A stretch of 64,000 nt of DNA from Microvirga sp. (GCF_014699075.1 NZ_JACXAB010000001.1:1-64000), one strand, 5' to 3'; shown: positions 41,868 to 50,132, counted from the stretch's first letter. Made by a program: numbers and translations. The notes: generated by a model from the sequence alone, not told the origin.

Positions 41868-41975
41868 CCCCTCATCCTGAGGAGCCACGAAGCGGCGTCT
41901 CGAAGGAGGGTCCAGTGCTCTCTAGAGACGCCTCGTCCTTCGAGACAGAGCTAGAGGTCCTCCTCAGAGTCTGGC
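41868..41975. repeat. intergenic repeat, type G
   Basis: CCTCATCCTGAGGAGCC...GAAGGAGGG with following CTCTAGAGACGCCTCGTCCTTCGAGAC forms overlapping hairpins. Degraded relatives lie at 589-700 and around 42121-42165. It begins 13 bases after ychF and may serve as its 3' end. Confidence 0.65.
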
Positions 41976-42003
41976 TCATAAAGAGGAACACGCCTCGGCT
42001 TTC

Positions 42004-42094
42004 GTCATGGCCGGCCTTGTGCCGGCCATCCCGATGCTGAAAAGCACGGCGCTTCAAGCCATCGAGATCACCGGCACAAGGCCGGTGATGACGT
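42004..42094. repeat. intergenic palindromic repeat, type F, copy 2
   Basis: ATGGCCGGCCTTGTGCCGGCCAT and ACCGGCACAAGGCCGGT are hairpins of the same type as 12669-12765, joined by CCCGATGCTG as there. A G-type fragment follows at 42121-42165. No gene is supported between 41855 and 42247. Confidence 0.7.
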
Positions 42095-42224
42095 CAGAAA
42101 GGCTGCCGGTCTTTTATGAGCCAGCCTCTCAGGATGAGGCTCAGGTTTTCTCTAGTGGCTCCTCATCAACCTGTCGGAATCCTGAACACGGGCTTTTTCA
42201 TGCGTTCAGGGCCATGATGCGACA

Positions 42225-42262
42225 AAGCCTGCATGGAGGGTGGCTTCATGCAGGCTTTTTTC
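42225..42262 (+). promoter_or_regulatory. start-codon hairpin with T-run
   Basis: AAGCCTGCATG and CATGCAGGCTT pair perfectly over 11 bp. The loop contains the GAGGG ribosome site and the right arm contains the ATG of the small membrane protein. TTTTTT overlaps the end of the right arm. In RNA this would both hide the start codon and look like an intrinsic terminator. Confidence 0.55.
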
Positions 42263-42400
42263 GAGACTTTCTTTTCCCCTTGCTTCGGCAGTGCCGAATT
42301 CTTCGTCGGTGTGCTCGTGGCCTGCGGCTTTCTCATGATCGGCATCTCATCCCTGCTGCCCAAGAGCGGCAATGACGAGCTTGAGTGGTGGGAACGGTAG
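42248..42400 (+). CDS. 50-residue small membrane protein
   Basis: The product has an aromatic N-terminus (MQAFFETFFSPCFGSAEFF), one hydrophobic helix (VGVLVACGFLMIGISSLL) and an acidic end (NDELEWWER). A GGAGGG ribosome site precedes the ATG, but both sit in a perfect hairpin. I do not recognise a family. It ends two bases before the convergent globin gene. The ORF could be spurious if the hairpin is a real terminator. Confidence 0.5.
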   Translation: MQAFFETFFSPCFGSAEFFVGVLVACGFLMIGISSLLPKSGNDELEWWER

Positions 42401-42402
42401 TC

Positions 42403-42822
42403 TTAAAGCCTCAAGGCAGCCGCAGGGCTCCCGAGGCCGATCTGCAGGCTCTCGGCGATCCGTCGGGCCCGATCCACGAAGAAAGCCGACACATCCGGCT
42501 CGAACAGCTCCTTCGCCGTCTGCTCGAACAATGACAACCAGCGTGCAAAAAGCTCGGGCGTGAGGCTCATGCCCATATGGGCCGCCTGAGGCTTGCCTTG
42601 GTAGCGGCCCGTCCGCAGGGCAATCGACGACCAGAAATCCACCATCAGGGCCAGGTGCCGGCTCCATCGCCCGGAGAGCGCCGTGTGAAAGATCGGCCCG
42701 AGTTCCGGATCGCGGATCACCCGGTCATAGAACGTCTCCACGAGTTCGCGGATCATTGCCTCCGTCACGCCCTCGGCCGGGCTGATGATCGGGATGCTGC
42801 GGCCTGCGGCTGAATGCGCCAA
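42403..42822 (-). CDS. group III truncated hemoglobin
   Basis: The 139-residue protein has the 2-on-2 globin pattern. MIRELVETFYDRVIRDPELGPIF is helix B-C with its Tyr and Phe, WSRHLALMVDFWSSIALRTGRYQGKP is helix E, and AHMGMSLTPELFARWLSLF holds the proximal His. It probably binds O2 or NO at haem in the cytoplasm. The best start is a TTG at 42822 with GAGGAG seven bases upstream; the GTG at 42858 would run through a hairpin. It follows a large membrane-protein gene on the same strand. Confidence 0.87.
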   Translation of the reverse strand: MAHSAAGRSIPIISPAEGVTEAMIRELVETFYDRVIRDPELGPIFHTALSGRWSRHLALMVDFWSSIALRTGRYQGKPQAAHMGMSLTPELFARWLSLFEQTAKELFEPDVSAFFVDRARRIAESLQIGLGSPAAALRL

Positions 42823-42835
42823 ATCGGATCTCCTC

Positions 42836-42877
42836 AAAACCGAACGGGATGGAGGCACGATGCTCCATCCCGTTCGG
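42836..42877 (-). terminator. hairpin directly upstream of the globin gene
   Basis: CCGAACGGGATGGAG and CTCCATCCCGTTCGG form a perfect 15-bp stem, followed on the minus strand by TTTTG and then at once by the GAGGAG ribosome site of the globin gene. It can act as terminator for the membrane-protein transcript or as attenuator for the globin. Confidence 0.75.
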
Positions 42878-42896
42878 TCATTCTTTGCGAAAGATC

Positions 42897-42925
42897 AAGC
42901 CGGGCCGTTATGAGCGGCCCGGCTT
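42897..42925 (-). terminator. hairpin after the membrane-protein gene
   Basis: AAGCCGGGCCG and CGGCCCGGCTT form a perfect 11-bp stem just after the stop codon of the 42934-44082 gene. It is followed by GATCTTTCG on the minus strand, a weak T-run. Confidence 0.6.
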
Positions 42926-42933
42926 CAGCTTGG

Positions 42934-44082
42934 TCAGTGATGGCTGCGGTTCTCAGGCTTGGGCTGAGGCCCGTGCGGGTATTCCTTGCTGTGGGAATGG
43001 GTTGTCTGTTCGATCTGCCGTTCGATCCCATACTCGGCACCATAGAACACCCCGTGCAGTCCCCAGTACCCACTCACCAGCACCACGAGGGCCACCGCAA
43101 GTCCCGCAGGAACCGAAGCCAGGCTGCCGAAGCGCGGCAGGGCATTGGGCATCTTCACGGCAACCGCTTTGGCCTCGCGGCACGGATCGGCGGCAACCAG
43201 GAACAGGGCCGCCATGATCAGGGCGTGACCCACGAGGTCGATGCGACCGAACGGGTAGACGGCGGTGAAGAAGATCACCAGCAGAGCCACGGCCGAGAGA
43301 CGGCGCACCAGCGCGGTCCAGAGCAGGCCGAAGCCCATGGTGAACTCGGCGACGCCGGCCATCGGGATGAACACGTCACGCGGCATGCCGAAGGTCAGGA
43401 AAGGCTTCTCCTCCACGAGCGGATAGAACCACTCCGGATAGGCGAATTTTTCCAGGCTCGACCACATGAGAGCAATCGCGATGCCCCAGCGCAGGGCCAG
43501 GAACCGGCGGGCGCGCCACTTCTCGTCATCGGACGAGGCCAGCACCAGATAGGCCGCGACGGCAACGCCGAGCGCCAGATAGTCGAGCAGGTGGAACAGG
43601 TCGTATTCCCGCAGCGCCACCACCCAGAGGGCAATGATGCCGGCAGCGGCAATCGGCATCGTCCGGCGCGAGAACACGCACATGGCGATCAGCAGCTGCG
43701 CCCAGGAAATGAGCTCGTAGTCCGTCTTGAGATCAGGGGTAAGATAGACCCCGCCGACGGCGAAGATCGCCACGAAGAAGCCGCCGATGGACACGCGCAT
43801 GAAGTCGTCCGCGCGGCTCCACAACGGGGCGCTGACGCGGTCGAGGCCCGACTGGATGCCGCGACCGACGAATGTGCGCTCGATCATGAGCGTGGCGAGG
43901 AAGAAGGCGAGCACCAGGCCGATGCCGTTCCAGAACCACACGTTGGTCAGGGTGGCGGAAATCGGCTGCGGGGCGGCATCGACGATATAAGGGGCGAACC
44001 ACTTCACATGAGCTTCGGCAGGCCACGCCCAGAGGCCGGTGCCGAGGGCCGCAAGACCGGCGGCGGCAGATACGCGAGACAT
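42934..44082 (-). CDS. polytopic membrane protein (DoxX-like)
   Basis: The 382-residue protein has a signal-like first segment (AAAGLAALGTGLWAWPAEA, cut before HVKWF) and about nine further membrane helices. Around residues 185-300, ALRWGIAIALMWSSLEKFAYPEWF and MAGVAEFTMGFGLLW resemble the DoxX helical bundle. A His-rich C-terminal tail (THSHSKEYPHG...SHH) could bind metal. Linkage to a truncated globin suggests a redox or NO-related role, which is inference. Confidence 0.72.
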   Translation of the reverse strand: MSRVSAAAGLAALGTGLWAWPAEAHVKWFAPYIVDAAPQPISATLTNVWFWNGIGLVLAFFLATLMIERTFVGRGIQSGLDRVSAPLWSRADDFMRVSIGGFFVAIFAVGGVYLTPDLKTDYELISWAQLLIAMCVFSRRTMPIAAAGIIALWVVALREYDLFHLLDYLALGVAVAAYLVLASSDDEKWRARRFLALRWGIAIALMWSSLEKFAYPEWFYPLVEEKPFLTFGMPRDVFIPMAGVAEFTMGFGLLWTALVRRLSAVALLVIFFTAVYPFGRIDLVGHALIMAALFLVAADPCREAKAVAVKMPNALPRFGSLASVPAGLAVALVVLVSGYWGLHGVFYGAEYGIERQIEQTTHSHSKEYPHGPQPKPENRSHH

Positions 44083-44293
44083 GACATCCTCGTTGTTGGA
44101 CTTCGTCTAGTGATCAAGGGTGTATACCCGCCAGACCGAGGACGATATTCAGACAATGTCCCTAAGGGGTTTCCCGTAGTGATGTCATAGGCTTGGCCAT
44201 AGGATTTGCTGGCTTTGGTCCGGCGCCCCGGGCTTGAAAGGGATCGATCCCGAACCTTGAGCGTTGAGCCCTCGTCCTCTTCGATGTCGGATC
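44083..44293. other. divergent promoter region, membrane protein / endonuclease V
   Basis: No gene or clear motif is seen in these 211 bases. I looked for FNR, NnrR and NsrR-type palindromes, because of the globin-linked operon, and found no convincing match. Confidence 0.35.
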
Positions 44294-44962
44294 ATGAAGC
44301 TACACCATCGCCACGACTGGAACCTCTCCCCCTCCGAGGCCATCGCCCTGCAGCAGGAGCTGCGCAGGGAGGTCGTGTCCGATCGCCCCATCGACCTCGA
44401 CGCGGTCGAGCTGGTGGCGGGCGTCGATGTGAGCGTGAAGAACGAGCAGTCGCAAGCTGCCATCGTGGTGGTCACTTATCCGGGCTTCCTGCCGGTGGAG
44501 ACGGTGCTGGCGCAGCGCCCGACGCCCTTTCCTTACGTTCCAGGACTCTTGAGCTTCCGCGAAGGACCGGTGCTCGAAGAGGCGTTCGAGAAGCTGAAAA
44601 CCGTGCCCGACGTGTTCCTCTTCGACGGCATGGGCATCGCCCATCCCCGCCGCATTGGAATCGCCAGCCATATGGGCCTGTGGCTCCAGCGCCCGACCAT
44701 CGGCTGCGGCAAGACGCTGCTCTGCGGTCGCTACAAGGATCTGGCCGAAGAGAAAGGCTCTGCCGCGCCGCTCATCGACCGCAAGGAGACCATCGGCGTG
44801 GCCTTGCGCACTCGCACGGCGAAGAACCCTATGTTCATCTCGCCGGGCCACCTCGCGGACATTCCGACGGCCACCGAAGTCGTGCTGCGCTGCTCGCCAA
44901 AGTACCGCCTGCCCGAGCCGATCCGACTGGCGCACCACGCGGCGGGGCAGTTCTCTCCCTAA
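44294..44962 (+). CDS. nfi: endonuclease V
   Basis: The 222-residue protein shows the endonuclease V motifs: VAGVDVSVK (catalytic Asp), YVPGLLSFREGP (catalytic Glu), FLFDGMGIAHPRRIGIASHMGL (second Asp) and TIGCGKTLLCG. It nicks DNA one base 3' of hypoxanthine formed by adenine deamination. The start at 44294 has a weak ribosome site. Length and spacing of motifs are typical, so it should be active. Confidence 0.92.
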   Translation: MKLHHRHDWNLSPSEAIALQQELRREVVSDRPIDLDAVELVAGVDVSVKNEQSQAAIVVVTYPGFLPVETVLAQRPTPFPYVPGLLSFREGPVLEEAFEKLKTVPDVFLFDGMGIAHPRRIGIASHMGLWLQRPTIGCGKTLLCGRYKDLAEEKGSAAPLIDRKETIGVALRTRTAKNPMFISPGHLADIPTATEVVLRCSPKYRLPEPIRLAHHAAGQFSP

Positions 44963-45146
44963 ATGCTGCCAATTGCCGCGGCGTGATGGGCTCAGGAGTC
45001 ATGGTTGTGTTTGACAGGCTTTTCATTGCCGGAACGAGACAAACCTGCCCCTTCGTCAAGAACCCTCCCCGTTCAGAGAGTTGTCCCAGCCAAGCCCCTC
45101 AGCAACAGATGGAGGCAAGTAACACTTTCAATGTGGGGCAACGACT

Positions 45147-47411
45147 ATGGCGACTTATCCGGGTACTTCCGCATCCGATAATATCACAGGCTCTAATGGG
45201 GCCGACACGATCTATGGATACGATCCGTCCTCTCCCACAGCGACGCAATTTGGAACAGGCATGTTCCAGACAGTCTTCGCCACGGCCCCGGCCGGAGACG
45301 CCAATCGCCTTTTCGTTGCTGAAAAAGGATTTATGGATGAGAATGGAATAGGGAAAGCACTGGTCAAAGTTGTAAATCTCCAGAATCCCACCGCTGCCGC
45401 GGAGACCATTCTCACAATTTCCCCAATAAGCAGTGGCAATGAGACGGGCCTTCTCGGCCTGGCACTTCATCCGGAATTTGCTCTTGCGGGGAGCCCTCAT
45501 CGCGGGAAGTTATACGTCAACTATACTGCTTCAACAGCATCCGGAACTGACCAGGTTATCGTGGAGTACATTTTCAATCCGGAAAATCTTGCCGCAGGTC
45601 CGACCGCTCCGCCCAAGACGATCATGACGATCGATTATGCCACTTCCAATCATCGAGCAGGTTGGATGGAATTTGGTCCCGACAAAAAGCTGTACATCGC
45701 CACGGGCGAAGATCAGGACGCCAACAACTCCCAAACCATCATGCAGGGTGGTTCAGTAAACCTGAAAGGCAAGATCCTGCGAATTGATGTGAATGGGGAC
45801 AGCTTTCCAGGGGACGAGAACAACAACTACGGGATCCCAACCGACAATCCCACTAGCTTTGTGAATATCAATGGCACCTTTGCGCCGTCCGCCATTTGGG
45901 CCGTTGGCCTGCGCAATCCGTGGCGCTGCAGCTTCGATGAGGACGGAAGGCTCTACATCGCGGATGTAGGCGACCGAGCGTACGAAGAGATCAATATTGG
46001 CACAGCCGGCGCGAACTACGGCTGGCGGCCGACAACCGGTGGCGCTCAAGCCGACGGGCCCCAAGGAAACGGCTATACAGACCCAGTATACGCCTACCAG
46101 CACAACGTCATGGGCAGATCCATCACCGGTGGATATGTCTACGAAGGACCGGGTGAGTTCAAGGGGCATTACATTTTCGGCGACTACGGCAACGGCCAGA
46201 TCTTTGCCATCGATCTTCGCGTCGCTGGCTCCCAACCTGTCAACATTACAAGCCGGATCGCCTTCCCGAACAACACTTCGGTAGGGGCATGGCAGTTCGT
46301 CTCTTTCGGCCAGGACGGCCAAGGCAACCTGTACGTCCTCGGCATGAATGGTCGGATTCTCAAGCTGGACCTCAGCGGCAGCACCACGGATCTCGGCGAC
46401 ACCCTCGCTGGCGACGACGGCGACGACACCATATACGGCGGCGCCGGCAACGACACTATCTCTGGCGATGCAGGAGCGGATACCCTCAACGGCGGTGCAG
46501 ACAGTGACGTCTACTATGTCGACGGCAGCGACCGAGTATTCGAACTTGCTAACCAGGGTACTGACGAGGTTTGCGCAACGGAGTCGTTCACCCTGGGGGC
46601 TGGTCAAGCCGTCGAAATCCTGCGGGCTTGGCCTGCTGACTGCGAGACCGCTATTGACCTGACCGGCAATGAGCTCGCGCAGCGTCTCATCGGCAATGAA
46701 GGAACCAATGTTCTGGATGGCCGCGGCGGTGCGGACACACTTGAGGGCGGAGCTGGCAACGACACCTACGTGGTGTATGGAATCGACAAGATTGACGAGA
46801 CGATCGAAGTTGATGGCGTGAAAGTTGATGCTGGTGGCACCGATACTGTCCGCACTGCGGTGAACAACTACACTCTCGGCGCGAACCTTGAGAACCTTAT
46901 CCTTCTTGGAACCACTGCCATCAACGGCAATGGCAACGACCTTGCCAACACCATCACCGGCAACGATGCGGCGAACTCCCTTTCCGGTGCGGATGGCGTC
47001 GATATCCTCACTGGCGGAGACGGATCGGACACGCTCAACGGCGGAGAAGAAGCCGACAGGCTGGACGGCGGTAGAGGGGACGACACCTACATCCTCGACG
47101 GGGATGACACCATCGTCGAAGGAGCTGAGGAAGGAACCGACACAGTCAGGTCCGCGCAGAACTACACGCTCGGCGGCAACCTGGAGAACCTGATCCTTCT
47201 CGACGGCGCCGAGACTGGCATGGGCAACATTCTCGATAACATCATCATCGGCAATGGTGGCACCAATATCCTCGACGGCAAGGGCGGCCAGATACGCTCG
47301 AGGGCGGCGCAGGCGGCGACATCTACTATGTCGATGGCAGCAATGCGGTGGTTGAGAGCGGTGCAGATACGGGCCAGGACGAGATTCATGCATCAGAGTC
47401 CTTTACCCTGA
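45147..47411 (+). CDS. fragment 1: PQQ-type sugar dehydrogenase plus RTX repeats
   Basis: The first open frame (754 codons) stays true to the protein until about residue 714; after the frameshift near 47289 its last 40 residues are an Arg/Ala/Ser-rich nonsense tail. It holds the whole beta-propeller and four RTX blocks. The start ATG at 45147 gives MATYPGTSASDNITG. Without the later fragments the protein would lack the C-terminal type I secretion signal. Confidence 0.75.
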   Translation: MATYPGTSASDNITGSNGADTIYGYDPSSPTATQFGTGMFQTVFATAPAGDANRLFVAEKGFMDENGIGKALVKVVNLQNPTAAAETILTISPISSGNETGLLGLALHPEFALAGSPHRGKLYVNYTASTASGTDQVIVEYIFNPENLAAGPTAPPKTIMTIDYATSNHRAGWMEFGPDKKLYIATGEDQDANNSQTIMQGGSVNLKGKILRIDVNGDSFPGDENNNYGIPTDNPTSFVNINGTFAPSAIWAVGLRNPWRCSFDEDGRLYIADVGDRAYEEINIGTAGANYGWRPTTGGAQADGPQGNGYTDPVYAYQHNVMGRSITGGYVYEGPGEFKGHYIFGDYGNGQIFAIDLRVAGSQPVNITSRIAFPNNTSVGAWQFVSFGQDGQGNLYVLGMNGRILKLDLSGSTTDLGDTLAGDDGDDTIYGGAGNDTISGDAGADTLNGGADSDVYYVDGSDRVFELANQGTDEVCATESFTLGAGQAVEILRAWPADCETAIDLTGNELAQRLIGNEGTNVLDGRGGADTLEGGAGNDTYVVYGIDKIDETIEVDGVKVDAGGTDTVRTAVNNYTLGANLENLILLGTTAINGNGNDLANTITGNDAANSLSGADGVDILTGGDGSDTLNGGEEADRLDGGRGDDTYILDGDDTIVEGAEEGTDTVRSAQNYTLGGNLENLILLDGAETGMGNILDNIIIGNGGTNILDGKGGQIRSRAAQAATSTMSMAAMRWLRAVQIRARTRFMHQSPLP

Positions 47412-48451
47412 GCGTTGGTCAGGCAGTAGAACTGCTTCAAGCCAATGCTGGCACAGTTGACATTAATCTGACCGGCAATGCGCTAGGACAGATTCTCATC
47501 GGCAATGCGGGCCGCAACAGCCTTAATGGCGGCGGCGGTGCGGATACGCTCAGAGGTCTGGGCGGCAACGACACCTATGTGGTGGGCGCAGACGACACCA
47601 TCGACGAGACGATTGAAGTTGACGGTCGCAAAGTCGATGCTGGTGGCATCGATACTGTTGAGACCAGCGGAACCTACGGCCTTTCCGACTACCTGGAGAA
47701 CCTGACGCTCCTGGGAACCGCTGCCATCAACGGCACCGGCAACGCGCTTGCCAATACCATCATCGGCAACGATGCAGCCAACGTCATCAATGGCGACGCG
47801 GGTGCGGATACATTGGACGGTCGTGGTGGAAACGACACGTACCGGATCGATAATCAGAACGACGGAATCATCGAAGCCGACTCCGGCGACATCGACACGC
47901 TCGTCTCAAGCGTAAACTATACGCTTGGCGGAGCATCTCATGTGGAGATCCTCAGGGCTGACGGCGCTGCCGCCATCAACCTCACAGGCAACGGCTTCGC
48001 CAACACGTTCCATGGCAACAGCGCCAACAACAGCTTCGACGGCAGGGGCGGCCAGGATACGGTTGTCTTCACCGGCCAGCGGTCCGACTACGAGGTCACC
48101 CGCAATGGTGAGGTTCTCACGATCAAGGACAAGCGCGCCAATGGTGATGGGACCGATACGGTCACCGGAGCCGAGATCTTCCAGTTCTCCGATATCAAGG
48201 TAGACTTTGACAGCATCCAAAACGTTCCACCGAGCGGCGTTAATCTGGTCGGTAACGTGATTGAGGAGAACAGCAAGACAGGACATCCCATTGGCAAGCT
48301 CTCGGTCACGGACGATGCCAACGACAAGCACCTGTTTACCCTTGTAGACAATGCAGGCGGCCGCTTCTCGCTCGATGCGGACGGGACGCTCAGGGTGGCC
48401 AACGGCGTGCTGCTCGACTACGAGCAGGCGCAGAAACACACGATGCGGTGA
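47291..48451 (+). CDS. fragment 2: RTX repeats and cadherin-like domain
   Basis: This continuation in another frame has no start codon of its own. It resumes with DTLEGGAGGDIYYVDGSNAVVE, contains repeats nearly identical to fragment 1 (LENLTLLGTAAINGTGNALANTI against LENLILLGTTAINGNGNDLANTI), and a cadherin-like domain (about 48230-48430) with LDYE near its end. It stops at a TGA caused by the second frameshift. Confidence 0.65.
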   Translation, partial: DTLEGGAGGDIYYVDGSNAVVESGADTGQDEIHASESFTLSVGQAVELLQANAGTVDINLTGNALGQILIGNAGRNSLNGGGGADTLRGLGGNDTYVVGADDTIDETIEVDGRKVDAGGIDTVETSGTYGLSDYLENLTLLGTAAINGTGNALANTIIGNDAANVINGDAGADTLDGRGGNDTYRIDNQNDGIIEADSGDIDTLVSSVNYTLGGASHVEILRADGAAAINLTGNGFANTFHGNSANNSFDGRGGQDTVVFTGQRSDYEVTRNGEVLTIKDKRANGDGTDTVTGAEIFQFSDIKVDFDSIQNVPPSGVNLVGNVIEENSKTGHPIGKLSVTDDANDKHLFTLVDNAGGRFSLDADGTLRVANGVLLDYEQAQKHTMR

Positions 48452-48990
48452 CCGTTACAGATTCGTTCGGAGCGAAGCTCACCCAGCGAATCGATGTAAC
48501 GATTGGTGACTCGCAGGCTGAGCGAGCTGTCGGAAGCGCTTTGGCAGACGTCATCAAGGGCGGATACGGCAACGATGTGCTGTCCGGCGTCGGTGGCAAC
48601 GACCTGCTCAGCGCAGGGATCGGCAACGACCGGCTGATCGGCGGCCTCGGCAAGGACACGATGACGGGCAGCACCGGCCGGGACGTGTTCGTTTTCGACG
48701 ACCGGGACACCGGCACGTCCAAGAGCAGGGCTGATTATATCACCGACTTCTCGGGCCGGCAGGGCGACAGGCTCGACCTGAAGCTGGTGGATGCCAACTC
48801 GAGCAAGCGCGGTGACCAGAACTTCAGCTTCATCGGCAAGAACGCCTTCAGCAAGGCCGGTGAGGTTCGCTACGAGAAGACCAAGACGGACACTTACGTC
48901 TATCTCAACACAGACAACGACAAGACGGCAGAAGCCGTCATCAGGCTCAAGGGAAGCTTCGACCTGCAAAAGAGCTGGTTCGTACTCTAG
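48445..48990 (+). CDS. fragment 3: C-terminal RTX and secretion region
   Basis: The third frame resumes with AVTVTDSFGAKLTQRIDVTIGD, the end of the cadherin-like domain. It then has RTX repeats (GGYGNDVLSGVGGNDLL) and the terminal segment with DYITDFSGRQGDRLDL, typical of exported RTX proteins. Expressed alone from an internal start it would be a small secreted beta-roll. Confidence 0.65.
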   Translation, partial: AVTVTDSFGAKLTQRIDVTIGDSQAERAVGSALADVIKGGYGNDVLSGVGGNDLLSAGIGNDRLIGGLGKDTMTGSTGRDVFVFDDRDTGTSKSRADYITDFSGRQGDRLDLKLVDANSSKRGDQNFSFIGKNAFSKAGEVRYEKTKTDTYVYLNTDNDKTAEAVIRLKGSFDLQKSWFVL

Positions 48991-49033
48991 GAACTGCCAT
49001 TCCGGCCCTAAACCAGAGCCACTCACACTGAAG

Positions 49034-49060
49034 CGGGCCTCCCATCGGGAGGCCCGTTGT
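49034..49060 (+). terminator. intrinsic terminator after the RTX gene
   Basis: CGGGCCTCCC and GGGAGGCCCG pair over 10 bp around ATC, followed by TTGTG. It ends 31 bases before the next start codon. Confidence 0.65.
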
Positions 49061-49090
49061 GCTAGGGCAGGTCCTGACAGGGGACTGCTC

Positions 49091-50101
49091 ATGCGCACAT
49101 TCGAAGATCTGCCGGTCGGCTTCGCTCAAACCCTCGGGCCCCTCCATGTGTCGAAGGACGACATCCTGGCCTTCGCGCGGGAATACGATGCCCAGCCCTT
49201 CCATGTGGACGAGGTAGCGGCCAAAGACAGCTTCATCGGCACCCTGATCGCCTCGGGCTGGCACACCTGCAGCCTCAACATGCGCCTTGTGGCCGATGGG
49301 CTGCTGCTGGACTCGTCCGCCATGGGCGCTCCGGGCATCGAGGAGGTGAAATGGGTGAGGCCCGTGAGGCCGGGCGATACCCTGCGCTCGCACGTGAAGG
49401 TCCTGGAGAGCCGTATCTCCAAGAGCAGGCCGACGCTGGGACTCGTGCAGTTGCATTTCGACATGGTGAACCAAGCCGATGAGACGGTGCTGACGCAGAC
49501 CAACTGGGTGATGTTCGCAACCCGCGATGCCGAGCCCTTTGCGGTCGACAACAGCAAAGTCCTCAACGCTGTGGCGGACTCGCTGCCCGGCGACCATCCG
49601 CAACGCGAAATCCCGCCGATCTCCTCAAATCCCTATTTCGAAGATCTCATCATCGGCGAGACGGAGGAATTAGGCTCCTACACCTTCGTGCCGGACGACA
49701 TCATCGGCTTCGCAAAGCAGTACGATCCGCAGCGCTTCCATGTGGATGCTGAGGCTGCCAAGAGCAGCCTGTTCGGGGCGCTCTGTGCTTCGGGCTGGCA
49801 TACGGCCAGTGTCTGGATGAAGCACATGGTCGGGCATCGCGACCGGATCCGCGCCTATGCGCTCGCCCACGGCCAGCGCCCGGCCCGGCTCGGCCCCTCG
49901 CCGGGTTTCTCGAACCTGAAGTGGCTGAAGCCCGTCTATGCGGGCGACACGATCACCTACCGCACCACGGTGACGGCCAAGCGCCCCTCCGCGTCCCGCC
50001 CGGAATGGGGCTTGGTGTTCCACCACAACACCGGCACCAACCAGCACGGCGAGGCGGTTTTCGCCTTCGACGGCATGGTGTTCTGGGAAAGGCGGGGGTG
50101 A
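49091..50101 (+). CDS. MaoC-type double-hotdog dehydratase
   Basis: The 336-residue protein holds two hotdog domains in tandem (about 1-150 and 170-336). Each contains a matching segment: DILAFAREYDAQPFHVDEVAAKDSFIGTLIASGWHT and DIIGFAKQYDPQRFHVDAEAAKSSLFGALCASGWHT, where the Asp and His are the hydratase dyad. Both copies keep D and H. Such enzymes hydrate 2-enoyl-CoA thioesters. The ATG at 49091 has AGGGGA upstream. Confidence 0.88.
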   Translation: MRTFEDLPVGFAQTLGPLHVSKDDILAFAREYDAQPFHVDEVAAKDSFIGTLIASGWHTCSLNMRLVADGLLLDSSAMGAPGIEEVKWVRPVRPGDTLRSHVKVLESRISKSRPTLGLVQLHFDMVNQADETVLTQTNWVMFATRDAEPFAVDNSKVLNAVADSLPGDHPQREIPPISSNPYFEDLIIGETEELGSYTFVPDDIIGFAKQYDPQRFHVDAEAAKSSLFGALCASGWHTASVWMKHMVGHRDRIRAYALAHGQRPARLGPSPGFSNLKWLKPVYAGDTITYRTTVTAKRPSASRPEWGLVFHHNTGTNQHGEAVFAFDGMVFWERRG

Positions 50102-50132
50102 GGGCCAGCTCAGGGCGCCCCGCTCTACCCCG

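Larger units (their letters stand above)
45147..48990 (+). pseudogene. sugar dehydrogenase-RTX-cadherin fusion, two frameshifts
   Basis: Read through two single-base gaps, this is one protein of about 1,280 residues. Residues 1-25 have a short RTX-like start. Residues 35-400 form a soluble-PQQ sugar (glucose/sorbosone) dehydrogenase-like beta-propeller (GLLGLALHPEF, FGPDKKLYIATGED, GLRNPWRCSFDEDGRLYIADVG). Blocks of GGxGxD calcium repeats follow, then a cadherin-like repeat ending LDYEQAQKH, and a type I secretion tail. A base is missing at about 47289 (GGCGGC-CAG where GGCGGC-GCAG is expected) and at about 48444 (ACGAT-GCGGTG). Decay or assembly error are both possible. Confidence 0.82.

Noticed and set aside
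44083..44293. possible FNR/NnrR/NsrR site before the globin-linked membrane gene
   Set aside because: GTGATCAA and nearby bases give only half a site, with no second arm at the right spacing.
44963..45146. possible EcfG promoter (GGAAC near 45030) for the RTX fusion gene
   Set aside because: The nearest CGT-type -10 is 18 bases away and reads CGTC, outside the N16/17 spacing and not CGTT.
45753..47393. 546-codon minus-strand open frame
   Set aside because: It is antisense to the RTX repeats. The repeat periodicity keeps the opposite frame open. The Val/Ile/Asp-rich translation matches no family.
46400..48700. periodic repeats that could suggest a CRISPR array
   Set aside because: The period follows in-frame GGxGxD codons of RTX repeats and there are no unique spacers between constant repeats.
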